Below the pieces are notes generated by a model. The model did not search any database. It was not told the origin of the DNA and worked only from the letters and a program-made list of their open reading frames with translations. A stretch of 64,000 nucleotides of DNA from an uncultured Roseivirga sp. (GTDB lineage: Bacteria; Bacteroidota; Bacteroidia; Cytophagales; Cyclobacteriaceae), in NCBI GenBank assembly GCA_947493005.1, contig CANLOY010000003.1, positions 434,001-498,000 on the forward strand, in the 5' to 3' direction. The translations under genes and the position numbers were made by a program. This document shows, one piece after another, positions 34,216 to 43,624 of the stretch; the stretch's first letter is position 1, and every line of letters starts with the position of its first letter.

Positions 34216-35787
34216 CTAGTAGTTCTCGTTATTTACTTTGATCAATCTGCCATTCTCCTCATCGGTTAGAAGGTATAGCTGGCCTCTTGGTGATACTATA
34301 GCTTTTCTTAACCTTACACGATCATTGATAAAGAGTTCTTCAACACCGATAACTTTTTCGTTCTCAACTATTACTCTCCATAAGCTTCCCCTACCCAAAC
34401 CAGGAACAATCAGGTTTCCTCGCCACTGAGGAAATTGCCTTCCGTTATAAAAGGTTAAGCCTGTAGGAGCAACTGTTTGACTCCAGAAATGAACTGGCTC
34501 TGTAAATGTAGTCCCTGGAATTACTGGTGGATTATAGTCTTTTGTTCTAAAACCACCAGTGGTCTTATGAGGCCAGCCATAATTAGCACCAGCAGTTAAA
34601 ATATTCAGTTCATCGCCCTGCATAGTGCCATGTTCGCTAAACCAGATTTTCCCTGTATTACTGATTGTCAGCCCTTGGGCAGCACGAATACCAGTAGCAT
34701 AAAGCCCTTTAATTGCATCAGGCCCAAAATCCGGATTACCCTCCGGGATTGATCCATCAGGGTTGAGTCTAATGATTTTTCCCCTTTTGTCTTTTATATC
34801 CTGAGCAATTGGAGGAACAGGGTTCATGTATTCAAAGTAGTTTCTTTCACCAATAGTAATATAAAGCTTCCCATCAGGGCCAAAAATCATCCCCCCTCCA
34901 TAGTGAAATAGCCCATGTGTATAGGGATCTGCAAGAAAAAGGGTTTCCATATCGACAAGCTGGTTATTAATCAGTCTGGCTCTGATTACCTTGGTAGTGC
35001 TAGCTCTTTCTTTGTTTTCGGCTGCATACGATAGATATAAATACTTGTTATTCGCAAAATCAGGATCAAGTAGCACTTGTAGTAATCCAGCATTAAAACT
35101 GAAAACCATATCATGAGTTCCTGGAGGAAAAGCATCAGCATGCTTGGTCGTATCAATCTTAATCTTTCTGGCAATATCTGTTGGCAACCCACCTATGGTT
35201 TCTCGTTTTTTACTCAATAGGTCTACTCTTACAAGTCCGCCATCCTTTTCTGCAATAATCACATCATTTTCTGACAAAAAAGCCATGCTCCACGGCCTGT
35301 TTAACCCACTAAGTACAGTTTCTTTAACTGGTTTAGCCAAAGCTTCAATTGGTGTTTTAGGAATAGGCTCTGCTGAAGTACACTTTGATACAATCTTCCA
35401 TTCTCCTTTAATCTTCTTGAGCAACAACAGGTCATAGTATCTATTACCAAAAGAAGGGATAATGAATTGCACCTTGGCAAAAGCAACATCTAACACTACT
35501 TCAATGTTGAGGATACTTCCTACCCTGTCATTTTTAGTTCCCGGGGTTCTTCTCGAATACCATGATGCGTACTCTTCAGATGAAACCACCCAGGCAGTAT
35601 CGCTGCCATTGTATAAAAACATACGCGTTTCAGGGTAAAAAGCAGACGCCAATGTATCTGGATAGTTATAAGTACTTCCATCAATAAATTTATAAATCGT
35701 TTTTCTGATTAGTTCCTGATCTGACTGCGCATTCAGGGACAGACAAGACCACACTAAAGCGGTAATAAGAAAAGTTATTCGTTTCAT
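34216..35787 (-). CDS. NTF2-like domain fused to PQQ-type sugar dehydrogenase beta-propeller, secreted
   Basis: A 523-residue secreted protein (signal peptide ending SLNAQ). Residues about 22-130 form an NTF2/lumazine-binding-2-like domain (QELIRKTIYKFIDGSTYNYPDTLASAFYPETRMF). From about 150 a glucose/sorbosone dehydrogenase propeller follows: LSGLNRPWSMAFLSENDVIIAEKDGGLVRV, GGGMIFGPDGKLYITIGER, GKIIRLNPDGSIPEGNP, and WFSEHGTMQGDELNIL with the catalytic-type His. Relatives such as Aldose sugar dehydrogenase YliI bind PQQ and calcium. It differs from the propeller protein at the left window edge, which has no NTF2 domain. Confidence 0.85.
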   Translation of the reverse strand: MKRITFLITALVWSCLSLNAQSDQELIRKTIYKFIDGSTYNYPDTLASAFYPETRMFLYNGSDTAWVVSSEEYASWYSRRTPGTKNDRVGSILNIEVVLDVAFAKVQFIIPSFGNRYYDLLLLKKIKGEWKIVSKCTSAEPIPKTPIEALAKPVKETVLSGLNRPWSMAFLSENDVIIAEKDGGLVRVDLLSKKRETIGGLPTDIARKIKIDTTKHADAFPPGTHDMVFSFNAGLLQVLLDPDFANNKYLYLSYAAENKERASTTKVIRARLINNQLVDMETLFLADPYTHGLFHYGGGMIFGPDGKLYITIGERNYFEYMNPVPPIAQDIKDKRGKIIRLNPDGSIPEGNPDFGPDAIKGLYATGIRAAQGLTISNTGKIWFSEHGTMQGDELNILTAGANYGWPHKTTGGFRTKDYNPPVIPGTTFTEPVHFWSQTVAPTGLTFYNGRQFPQWRGNLIVPGLGRGSLWRVIVENEKVIGVEELFINDRVRLRKAIVSPRGQLYLLTDEENGRLIKVNNENY

Positions 35788-35900
35788 AGAGGTTATTTAG
35801 TTCCCTCAAGAATACGGACATAAAGATATTAGAAAGTGGAATTCTGAGCCATAGAAGTACAAAATGATAATTCTGGACAACTTTTGAGAAGAAGGAATCC

Positions 35901-36920
35901 TTATTCTACTGACTTTTTGAACTCAGCGGGAGTTCTGTTTTCAATTTTCTTAAAAGCTTCAAAGAATGCCGATTTAGAATTGAACCCAGCTTCATAGCCA
36001 ATCCCCTCAAGAGAAAGTTCAGAACGAGTTGCAATGAGTTGCTTTGCTTCTTTCACCCGATACTCTTTCACATAATGAGAGAATCCTGATTCATATTCTT
36101 CATTGAGCAACTGAGAAAGCATATGTCTGGATAAATCAACTTCTTTTGCCAGGTCATCGAGCTTCAGTTTTGGGTTGATGAATGGTTTCTCCTTCTTCAT
36201 CAATACATTCACTCTTTCCAGCAATTCAGCTCCATTTTCGATCGTTTTTGAAGGATTCCTGGGGGTGATATTAGAGCGCATAATTAATGCCCTTCCCAAC
36301 AGGTAATAGAACGAAAAAGAGAATATCAGAGCTCCCCATATATAAGTGAACCTTACCAGTAAAGAGAGTTGATATGTGGTGGTGATAAAGACCATGGCCA
36401 AAACAACAGCCACTAAATACTGTTGATTACCACTCATCTTCATCGGATTCAGTACAGTGTTTTTCAGCATTTTATAGGCATAGTGCACTCCAATAAGAAC
36501 AAAAGTTACCCAACACCCATAAATGCCATAAATAACGTAGTCGTTCCATATCGAAGGGAAATTGCGATATGGATATATCACTCCTACTACGGCTATAATG
36601 ATTAATAATATCCAGAGCAGTGCTTTATCTCGTGTTTCGAAAACTTGTGCTTTTCGATATAGGCTCTTAAGGTATAGATAGAAAAACGGACCAATGAAAA
36701 TACAGGCAGATAGACCTATTTGGCGAATAAGAAGATCAACATCTTCAATAAAGTAGTGAAGCACTGACTTGCCAATACGAATACTCAGCGCTAAAAGGAG
36801 TCCGCCAAAATAGCGATCAGCCACTGATCTGCTCTTCTTAATGATTAGGTAACTTCCAACCAAAAAGCCATTAACTACGCCTAAACTTGCCAACAAAAAC
36901 AGAATAGAAACCTTCACCAA
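35901..36920 (-). CDS. AraC-family regulator with multi-pass membrane N-terminus
   Basis: A 339-residue protein with seven hydrophobic segments in residues 1-210 and a C-terminal double helix-turn-helix of AraC type (LDDLAKEVDLSRHMLSQLLNEEYESGFSHYVKEYRVKEAKQLIATRSELSLEGIGYEAGFNSKSAFFEAFKKIENRTPAEFKK). This form, a membrane sensor fused to an AraC DNA-binding domain, is common in Bacteroidota. It has the same layout as the product at 58790. The signal and targets are unknown; neighbours are the NTF2-propeller gene and a RclA-like flavoprotein. Confidence 0.88.
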   Translation of the reverse strand: MVKVSILFLLASLGVVNGFLVGSYLIIKKSRSVADRYFGGLLLALSIRIGKSVLHYFIEDVDLLIRQIGLSACIFIGPFFYLYLKSLYRKAQVFETRDKALLWILLIIIAVVGVIYPYRNFPSIWNDYVIYGIYGCWVTFVLIGVHYAYKMLKNTVLNPMKMSGNQQYLVAVVLAMVFITTTYQLSLLVRFTYIWGALIFSFSFYYLLGRALIMRSNITPRNPSKTIENGAELLERVNVLMKKEKPFINPKLKLDDLAKEVDLSRHMLSQLLNEEYESGFSHYVKEYRVKEAKQLIATRSELSLEGIGYEAGFNSKSAFFEAFKKIENRTPAEFKKSVE

Positions 36921-37043
36921 GCAGACTTAATTTGATTTTTTCAAAAATTAAGCCAAAGAAACCCCTTATTCAAATGGTCAGCGAAATAATCATCACGTTC
37001 TTTACCTGTGATTCTTATATCAACTCAATTATGGTTAGAAAAA

Positions 37044-38414
37044 TCACTCTATCGGTTTCAAAGCGTCCAGTGTCCAAGGCATCAACTCTGACACTGTTGG
37101 GTGAACCAATACTGTTTTTCTATACTCCTTCCAGGTCATTCCAGCTTGTATAGCCGTGGCAAACATATTAATGATCTCATCGCCTCCGACACCAAGAATG
37201 GATGCTCCTAGAAACTGATCCGTTTCAGCGTCAACCAGCAGTTTGACAAAACCTTTAGTCTCTCCCATTTCTTTAGCTCTGCTAATTCTCGTCATAGTTC
37301 TGGTAGCTTTCAATACTTTTCTACCCGAAGCAATGGTTTCTTTCTCGCTCATCCCTACTCTACCCAGTGGTGGGTCGGTGAACAATCCATATACCTGAGT
37401 TCTTTGAGAAAGGCTTCTGTCTCCATCAAACAAGTAATCCAGTACAATTTCAGCATCGTTTACGGAGGTATGCGTGAATGCTCCTTTGCCATTGACATCA
37501 CCAACAGCAAAAACATTTTCAGCGGAGGTTTTACAGTAATCATCTACTGTAATGTAACCTCTTTCATTAGTCTCAATTCCAGCTTTTTCAAGGTTCAAAC
37601 CTTTAGTGTTTGGTCTTCTTCCAATAGCTAAAAGTAAATGAGAGCCTTCTACAGTCTGAGGTTTTCCATTGACATCCAGATCTAGTTCAATACCATTACC
37701 CTTCTTAGATACTTTTTCAGTATTGGCATTGAGTATAATATTTACCCCTTCCTCTTCCAATGCCTTTTGAATCTCATTGGCTACATCCGCATCTTCTCTT
37801 GGCATTAACTGATCATCTCTTTGGATCAATGTTACATCAGCACCAAACCTTCTGAAAACCTGGGCAAACTCAACTCCAATATATCCACCTCCGATAATAA
37901 CCAGGTTTTCAGGCACTTCTTCCAAATCGAGCAGACCCGAATTATCAATCCAATCTACATCTTCTAAACCTGTTATTGGCGGCACAAAAGAACTGGTTCC
38001 CACATTGACATAGATATGCTTTCCCTGCACTAGCTCATCACCTACTCTAATGGTATTTTCATTCTCGAACGTTCCCCAACCTCTGATCAGGCTCACATTC
38101 GGTGTGGACTCCATCCAGTTTGTCAGCCCGTTACTCGATCCATTACGAATCTCGTTCATGCGTTCCCTGATTCTGGCATAGTTTATTTTGATATCACCTG
38201 TCTCAAACCCGAAGAATTCTCCTCTACTAGCCTGATGAATTGCTTTAGCACTGGCCACCAAAGTTTTGGTTGGTGTACAGCCATAGTTCACACAACTCCC
38301 CCCTACCTTTCCGCCTTCAATTACTGTAATAGTATCTCCCGTTGGAATAAGTTTACCCAATAATGTTCCTGTTGCCTGTCCACTTCCTAGTATAATGTGA
38401 TCAAAAGTCTGCAT
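37044..38414 (-). CDS. Pyridine nucleotide-disulfide oxidoreductase (RclA/mercuric reductase-like)
   Basis: A 456-residue FAD enzyme. It has an N-terminal FAD site (HIILGSGQATGTLLGKL), a redox disulfide GGSCVNYGCTPTKTL (Cys41 and Cys46), an NAD(P) site VIIGGGYIGVEFAQVFRRFG, a second FAD contact ENVFAVGDVNG, and a C-terminal dimerisation segment VHPTVSELMPW with the catalytic His/Glu. The C-terminal and active-site spacing is nearer to RclA and mercuric reductase than to lipoamide dehydrogenase, and no 2-oxoacid dehydrogenase genes are adjacent. It may reduce copper or reactive chlorine products (inference). Confidence 0.88.
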   Translation of the reverse strand: MQTFDHIILGSGQATGTLLGKLIPTGDTITVIEGGKVGGSCVNYGCTPTKTLVASAKAIHQASRGEFFGFETGDIKINYARIRERMNEIRNGSSNGLTNWMESTPNVSLIRGWGTFENENTIRVGDELVQGKHIYVNVGTSSFVPPITGLEDVDWIDNSGLLDLEEVPENLVIIGGGYIGVEFAQVFRRFGADVTLIQRDDQLMPREDADVANEIQKALEEEGVNIILNANTEKVSKKGNGIELDLDVNGKPQTVEGSHLLLAIGRRPNTKGLNLEKAGIETNERGYITVDDYCKTSAENVFAVGDVNGKGAFTHTSVNDAEIVLDYLFDGDRSLSQRTQVYGLFTDPPLGRVGMSEKETIASGRKVLKATRTMTRISRAKEMGETKGFVKLLVDAETDQFLGASILGVGGDEIINMFATAIQAGMTWKEYRKTVLVHPTVSELMPWTLDALKPIE

Positions 38415-38605
38415 TGTCTGATATGGTTTGGTTCAAAATCGATATCTCAACGCAAGTCTGGTCCGCGAAGTTCATTTGCATCTAAAACGTGCCTTCAATG
38501 ACCTTTACTCCTGATTCTTTCTCAATTGCTGTCCCTTTGTCAGAGTATTCATGGTAATTCGTTCACAAAAATCTACATTCGCATCCCTGATTCATTTAGA
38601 CAGAC

Positions 38606-39466
38606 ATGAGCGAAACTGTAATTCGTATTGGAGGTGTTCCCGAACACTTCAATCTCCCCATCCATTTGGCAGACGAGCGTGGTATTTTCAAGAAGAATAA
38701 TATTTCCATTGAGTGGACAGATTTTTATGGAGGAACCGGTCAAATGACCAAAGCACTTCGTGAAAATGAGATAGATATTTGTCTATTGCTTACTGAAGGG
38801 ATCATTGCAGATATTATAAAAGGCAACCCCAGTAAAATCATCAGTGAGTATGTGATTACTCCTCTGACCTGGGGAATCCATACAGGTCTAGAAAATCCAT
38901 TGCAACCACATGACAATATCTTTGATAAGCAACATGCCATCAGCAGATTGGGATCTGGGTCTCACCTGATCTCTATTGTAAATGCCAACAGCAAGGGGCA
39001 AAGCATGTCGGCTGATCAGTTTACCATTATTAACAATATTGATGGCGCACTGGTATCATTGAATGCCTTAGAAACTGATGTTTTCTATTGGGAGAAATAT
39101 ACGACCAAACCTTATGTAGATGCCGGTCAGATCAGAAGAATTGGCGAATATTTAACACCCTGGCCTTGCTTTGTTATTGCCGCATCGGATAATATTCTGG
39201 AACAATCACCAGAGGCTGTAGATAAGCTGTTAGACATTATTCAGGAAAGTTGTCAGCAGTTTATGCAAGACAACACCATGATTCCGCTGACCAGTAAGCG
39301 TTACGAGCAAAAATTACCGGATATAGAAAGATGGTACCATAGTACCGAATGGGCAGCAGACAGTTGGATCAGTGATAAAATGATCAAAAGTGTAATTTTT
39401 CACTTACATGCTGCCAATATCATTTCAAAAGAACAGACAATTCCTGAACTAATTTGGAAGAGATAG
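38606..39466 (+). CDS. Cytoplasmic periplasmic-binding-protein-fold protein (Ca3427/NMT1-like)
   Basis: A 286-residue protein with the type 2 periplasmic-binding fold: VIRIGGVPEHFNLPIHLADERGIFKKNNISIEWTDFYGGTGQMTKALRENEIDICLLLTEGI at the front, the pattern seen in NMT1/THI5 and Ca3427-like proteins. It has no signal peptide and no ABC transporter partner, so it is likely a cytosolic binding protein or enzyme. Its ligand is unknown. It is divergent from the flavoprotein and followed by a hairpin at 39500-39534. Confidence 0.75.
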   Translation: MSETVIRIGGVPEHFNLPIHLADERGIFKKNNISIEWTDFYGGTGQMTKALRENEIDICLLLTEGIIADIIKGNPSKIISEYVITPLTWGIHTGLENPLQPHDNIFDKQHAISRLGSGSHLISIVNANSKGQSMSADQFTIINNIDGALVSLNALETDVFYWEKYTTKPYVDAGQIRRIGEYLTPWPCFVIAASDNILEQSPEAVDKLLDIIQESCQQFMQDNTMIPLTSKRYEQKLPDIERWYHSTEWAADSWISDKMIKSVIFHLHAANIISKEQTIPELIWKR

Positions 39467-39487
39467 CATTGGGTATTTAACAGTAAA

Positions 39488-39546
39488 CGTCATTCCAGAA
39501 TTTTTCTTCCCATGTTTTTAACCGGAAGAAAAATATCAGGAATCTC
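39488..39546. repeat. Palindromic hairpin element bounded by GTCATTCC and GGAATCTC
   Basis: ATTTTTCTTCC (39500-39510) pairs perfectly with GGAAGAAAAAT (39524-39534). The flanks CGTCATTCC and AGGAATCTC are the usual edges of the REP-like elements farther right. It is the leftmost member I see and lacks a terminator T-tail. Confidence 0.5.
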
Positions 39547-39652
39547 ACAAACTTGAAACTATACAGATACCGGATAAAATAGTCCATAATGGAATCTATG
39601 GACAATTTTTCCGGCATGACGGGTAAAGTAGAATTGGAACAAAGAATTTATA

Positions 39653-40345
39653 ATGAACGAGAAGTCAATTACCGTAGATATTGTATCGGATGTGGCATGC
39701 CCATGGTGTTATGTTGGGAAAAGAAGGTTCGAAGCCGCATTGAAGGTATGGAAAGGAATACCTATAGAAGTAAACTGGCACCCTTATCAGTTAGATCCCA
39801 ATATGTCTGAAGATGGGCTTGATAGAGACACCTATCTAGTCAATAAATTTGGAAGTATAGAACGCACAAATGATATGACCAATCATCTGACAACAGCGGG
39901 TAAAGAGGTAGACATTGACTTTGACTTTGGACCAAATTGGCTGGCTGTAAACACTCTTCATTTACATCAACTGCTTCATGTAGCAGGCGAGGAAGGCTTT
40001 AAAGCAGCGCTGAAGGAAAGATTTCTGAAAGCTTATTTTGAAGAAACATTGCACCTGAACAAACGGGAGGTGTTACATCAAATTATGGCTGAGTTTGACT
40101 GGGATGCTGAAAAGGTTGACCGAATTATCGAGGACGACAGCATTGCCTATGCGGTTAAAAGTGAAATAGCACATTACCAGCAAATGGGCGTAAGTGGTGT
40201 CCCCTTCTTTGTGATTAACAACAAGTACGGCATTAGCGGAGCACAACCCAGCAATGTTTTTCTTGAAGCGTTGACTTCTGTAGCCAATGAAACCGTACAA
40301 GTCGCAGCTGAAGGAGACAGTTGTGGACCTGGTTGTGATTGTTAA
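39653..40345 (+). CDS. DsbA-family oxidoreductase (FrnE-like)
   Basis: A 230-residue cytosolic protein: DIVSDVACPWCYVGKRRFEAAL with the CPWC pair at residues 16 and 19, an inserted helical domain (NTLHLHQLLHVAGEEGFKAALKERFLKAYFEE) and VSGVPFFVINNKYGISGAQP with the cis-proline. These are the marks of FrnE/2-hydroxychromene-2-carboxylate isomerase-type DsbA relatives. The last residues (GDSCGPGCDC) hold three more cysteines, possibly a metal site or regulatory disulfide. No signal peptide is present. Confidence 0.88.
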   Translation: MNEKSITVDIVSDVACPWCYVGKRRFEAALKVWKGIPIEVNWHPYQLDPNMSEDGLDRDTYLVNKFGSIERTNDMTNHLTTAGKEVDIDFDFGPNWLAVNTLHLHQLLHVAGEEGFKAALKERFLKAYFEETLHLNKREVLHQIMAEFDWDAEKVDRIIEDDSIAYAVKSEIAHYQQMGVSGVPFFVINNKYGISGAQPSNVFLEALTSVANETVQVAAEGDSCGPGCDC

Positions 40346-40432
40346 GGCATTCTGGACCTTTCGGCAAGCTCAAAGTGGGAAAACCCGAAAGTCACTTATA
40401 ATTCAATAGAATATCATCCGAGAGAGTTCCTA

Positions 40433-40540
40433 GCCGTCATTCTGAGGGAGGTACGACCGAAAGAATCTCCTAAAACAACAGACAGATGCTCCCGAAGCAT
40501 CGGGACGGTTTCTCATACTTCCAAACACTCAGCATGACGG
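40433..40540. mobile_element. MITE-like element with 13-bp terminal inverted repeats, copy 1
   Basis: CCGTCATTCTGAG at 40433-40445 and CTCAGCATGACGG at 40528-40540 are inverted copies with one mismatch. Between them are GACCGAAAGAATCTCC and a TCCCGA/TCGGGA hairpin. The copy at 46779-46903 is nearly identical. The wider gap 40346-40853 also holds two short CTTTCGGCAAGCTCAA units (about 40358 and 40687) and CCGAGCAAAACCGAGGGA at about 40588. Confidence 0.7.
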
Positions 40541-40717
40541 TAAGAAATTCAATAGATAGATACTCGAAAAGATATAACCTTACTTTCCCGAGCAAAACCG
40601 AGGGAACTTATACAGACGAAATTGAAGACAATAGTTCCAATCTTGAACCTTGATATTGTTAGCCAACACCATATCCAGTATAAGACCTTTCGGCAAGCTC
40701 AAGGTAGAAACACAACT

Positions 40718-40814
40718 GTCATTCCCGCGGAGGCGGGAATCTCTAAAGGCATTCACGAACTTTTAAGTAATTGAGACTCTCATCCGAAACTTCGGATCAA
40801 GTTGAGAGTGACGA
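40718..40814. repeat. REP-like palindromic element (GTCATTCCCGC type)
   Basis: It begins GTCATTCCCGC and ends GAGTGACGAC, with ATTCCCGC/GCGGGAAT (40721-40728 with 40733-40740) and TCCGAA/TTCGGA hairpins inside. A relative lies at 58587-58698. Confidence 0.55.
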
Positions 40815-40853
40815 CAGTAATGAAGTTTGGAAACATTAATCACGAAAACCCTT

Positions 40854-41570
40854 TCAACCCTCACCTTCAATGCGGTTAAGCAGACCCTTTTTATAAGACT
40901 TTCCTACCGGAAGTTTAGCACCGCCATCCAATACAACTTGGTTGCCATCTACATACTCCAGCTTTTCAAAGTTGATAATGAAGGATTTATGGACTCTCAT
41001 AAAAGCAGCAGGCAGCTTTTCGGCAAAATCAGATAATGTTTGTTGAGTAATGATCATTGAGCCTGCATGGATTTTTATATAATTACCATAGGCCTCAATA
41101 TGTTCTATTTCCTGAAGCTTTAGCTTGATATGGCGTTTATCACTTTTAACGAAGAGGTATCGCTTATCTGCAATTTCTTGTTCATTAGAAACAGGTTCAG
41201 CTACTTGATTACCGCTACCCGAAACCTTCATCACAGCCTGAATAAAGCGTTCCAGAGAAAAGGGTTTCAATAAGTAATCGGTAACCGATAGTTCAAACCC
41301 TTCCACAGCGTATTCAGGATAAGCAGTGGTGATGATTACCGAAGGAGGGTTTCTCAATGTTTTCAGCAGACTCAAACCTGATAGCTTAGGCATGTTAATG
41401 TCCAGAAAAAGCAGGTCGATATCCTCTTTCTGCAAAACCTCCATTACTTCAAAAGCATTCTTACACTGAGCTACCAAAGTAAGGTTAGGCATCTCACCAA
41501 TGTAGCTCGCTAATATCTGACGAGCAATCGGTTCGTCATCCGCTATGATGCATCGCATATCTCTCATCAA
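40854..41570 (-). CDS. LytTR-type response regulator
   Basis: A 238-residue regulator: receiver domain IIADDEPIARQILASYIGEMPNL with acidic pocket and phosphoacceptor in DLLFLDINMPKLSGLSLLKTL, and a C-terminal LytTR DNA-binding domain (YLFVKSDKRHIKLKLQEIEHIEAYGNYIKIHAG to AFMRVHKSFIINFEKLEYVDGNQVVLDGG). The start overlaps the kinase stop in ATGA, so kinase and regulator are translationally coupled. The divergent ABC exporter is the probable target, as is common for such pairs (inference). Confidence 0.95.
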   Translation of the reverse strand: MMRDMRCIIADDEPIARQILASYIGEMPNLTLVAQCKNAFEVMEVLQKEDIDLLFLDINMPKLSGLSLLKTLRNPPSVIITTAYPEYAVEGFELSVTDYLLKPFSLERFIQAVMKVSGSGNQVAEPVSNEQEIADKRYLFVKSDKRHIKLKLQEIEHIEAYGNYIKIHAGSMIITQQTLSDFAEKLPAAFMRVHKSFIINFEKLEYVDGNQVVLDGGAKLPVGKSYKKGLLNRIEGEG

Positions 41571-42541
41571 AAATCAATCGTTAAATGCACTTCGAATAGC
41601 TCATTTCCTTTTTCAATATCTAATTTATGTACTCCAGGATACATCAGTTCAAGTCGCTTTTTGGCATTGTCCAGACCTATACCACTTCTTCCCTTCTCTA
41701 AACCATTTGAAGCTGACCGGTCATTACTTGCCGAATTCGAACATTGAAAAGATAAGCCCTTTTCATCAACTTCAATATTAACCAACACTCTACTCTCCCC
41801 TTCTTTAGACTCACTAAGGTGCTTAAAGGCATTCTCTACAAAGACAATCAGTAACATGGGGATGATGAACTTGGAGTCCAGATTACCACTTTTAGTAAAG
41901 CTGATTTCTGTTTGATCTTCTAACCGAATTTGCTCTAAGGCAATGTAGTTTTCAATGTACTCTATGTCCTTACTTAGTGGTACAAACTCTTCCCTGGTAT
42001 CATATAAGCTATACCTGAGTAGATCGGATAGTTTCAGCATCAGTTTGGGAAGCTGTTCTGACTTCACCACTGAAAGCCCATACAAATTGTTCAGTGTATT
42101 AAATAAAAAGTGTGGGTTCATTTGTGCTTTGAGTAATTGCAATTCTGCCTTCTTTCTTTCTCTGTCTTTAATAAAGCTATCTCTGGTCAGCTTGAGTGCG
42201 GAACCAAATGTTATAGACAATAGCAAAACGCCAAACAATCTCAGTAAACCGTTTTGTTGAGGTTGAGGAGAATAATAATCAATAACCCAAACAGATATTG
42301 AGGCAAACAGTAAGGCATTAATAATAAACAATAGTCCAAAACCCCACTTGTTTTTATAGAACCGAGGAAGAACCAGTAAGTTGTTGATATAAATAGGCGG
42401 GCTCAGTACCAGCAGGATAAAAAAGGAAGTCAGAAAAGGATCATCTGCCGTTATAAACGAGGTAATAATCAGATACAAGCAGGCCCAGATGATGATGTTC
42501 TGAAGTATTTTATTGTCTATCCAGGAATCGAGTTTCGGCAT
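41567..42541 (-). CDS. Membrane sensor histidine kinase (LytS/His_kinase family)
   Basis: A 324-residue kinase with four hydrophobic segments in residues 10-130, then the His_kinase motif LLKAQMNPHFLFNTLNNLYGLS with the phosphorylated histidine, and an ATPase domain with MLLIVFVENAFKHL (N-box) and SGIGLDNAKKRLELMYPG. It has no large extracytoplasmic domain, so it may sense the membrane or a partner transporter. The partner regulator is the next gene. Confidence 0.93.
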   Translation of the reverse strand: MPKLDSWIDNKILQNIIIWACLYLIITSFITADDPFLTSFFILLVLSPPIYINNLLVLPRFYKNKWGFGLLFIINALLFASISVWVIDYYSPQPQQNGLLRLFGVLLLSITFGSALKLTRDSFIKDRERKKAELQLLKAQMNPHFLFNTLNNLYGLSVVKSEQLPKLMLKLSDLLRYSLYDTREEFVPLSKDIEYIENYIALEQIRLEDQTEISFTKSGNLDSKFIIPMLLIVFVENAFKHLSESKEGESRVLVNIEVDEKGLSFQCSNSASNDRSASNGLEKGRSGIGLDNAKKRLELMYPGVHKLDIEKGNELFEVHLTIDF

Positions 42542-42755
42542 CAGGTCTGCTTAAGGTTTCGGGGTAAAAATAAACTTCGGCCAGTCAAAAGTGACTTTTT
42601 TGTGACAAAGTTTTCGGCTATAGTGATCAACGTATCGCTTTTAGTGATTTTAGTCAATCTGACGGAAATGTCAATAATCCGAACGTTCATCACACTTTTT
42701 TGCCCCGCCCTCTTCCCTCCTTCATATTTGAGCAATTCATCACAATTCGTTCGAT

Positions 42756-43616
42756 ATGAAACTTGAAATACAAAAGGTTACCAAGCAATATTCAAAAAGT
42801 AAATACGGAGTCAAAGACCTCTCTCTGACTTTAGAAAACGGGGTTTTCGGATTGCTTGGGCCCAACGGAGCAGGTAAGTCCACTTTACTGAAAATGATTG
42901 CTACAGTGAGTAAGCCCAACGATGGAGTGATTTATCTGAACAAGAACAACATGATTAAAGACCCCAATTATGCACGGAAAACCATTGGCTTTCTGCCGCA
43001 GGACTTTGGGGTATATCCTAACCTGAATGCCTTTGAGTTTCTGAGATATATAGCCGCTATGAAAGGTGTGGCAGGCCATAAACTAGAAACAAGAATTGCC
43101 CAACTTATAGAAGGACTTAACCTGATGGCAGTCGCCAAACAGCACATTGGTAGCTACTCTGGTGGTATGAAACAAAGAGTGGGTATTGCTCAGGCACTTT
43201 TGAACGATCCTAAACTGATCATTTTTGATGAGCCGACTGTAGGGCTGGATCCCGATGAAAGAGTGGGTTTCAGACATCTGGTGGCCGAACTAGCATCAGA
43301 AGCCATTGTCATACTCTCATCACACATTGTATCGGATATCGCCACCATCTCTGATCAGGTGGGCATTATGAAAGACGGTCAACTTCTGGCTAAGGGCGAG
43401 CAACACGAGATTGTGAAAAGCACTACCGGAAAGGTATTTGAAATTGAAATAGACAAAGACTTTTTGCCAGCACTTAAGGAAAGTCATATCGTGATCAACG
43501 TAACTCATCAGTCTGAAAAGCTGAAAGTAAGATACATCTCCGATCACCCATTAGAAGGCTCAAAGCTTCAGGAAGCTAATCTTGAAGATGCCTACTTACA
43601 CATTACCAAAAAATAA
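42756..43616 (+). CDS. ABC transporter ATP-binding protein
   Basis: A 286-residue ABC ATPase: Walker A GLLGPNGAGKSTLLKM (about residues 32-47), Q-loop GFLPQDFGVYPN, signature YSGGMKQRVGIAQAL, Walker B LIIFDEPTVGLDPDERV, and H-loop VILSSHIVSDI. The C-terminal 70 residues form the extra domain seen in exporters of the ABC-2 class. It pairs with the permease 9 nt downstream. The 214-nt divergent region to the kinase gene probably holds the shared control sites. Confidence 0.93.
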   Translation: MKLEIQKVTKQYSKSKYGVKDLSLTLENGVFGLLGPNGAGKSTLLKMIATVSKPNDGVIYLNKNNMIKDPNYARKTIGFLPQDFGVYPNLNAFEFLRYIAAMKGVAGHKLETRIAQLIEGLNLMAVAKQHIGSYSGGMKQRVGIAQALLNDPKLIIFDEPTVGLDPDERVGFRHLVAELASEAIVILSSHIVSDIATISDQVGIMKDGQLLAKGEQHEIVKSTTGKVFEIEIDKDFLPALKESHIVINVTHQSEKLKVRYISDHPLEGSKLQEANLEDAYLHITKK

Positions 43617-43624
43617 GCAGAGAT

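Noticed and set aside
39589-39810. 73-codon ORF overlapping the start of the DsbA-like gene
   Set aside because: It is an out-of-frame shadow; the frame from 39653 carries the CPWC active site and full family match.
42542-42755. LytTR binding repeats in the divergent region
   Set aside because: Several AGTGAT and GTCAAT words occur, but I could not find two direct repeats at the expected spacing.
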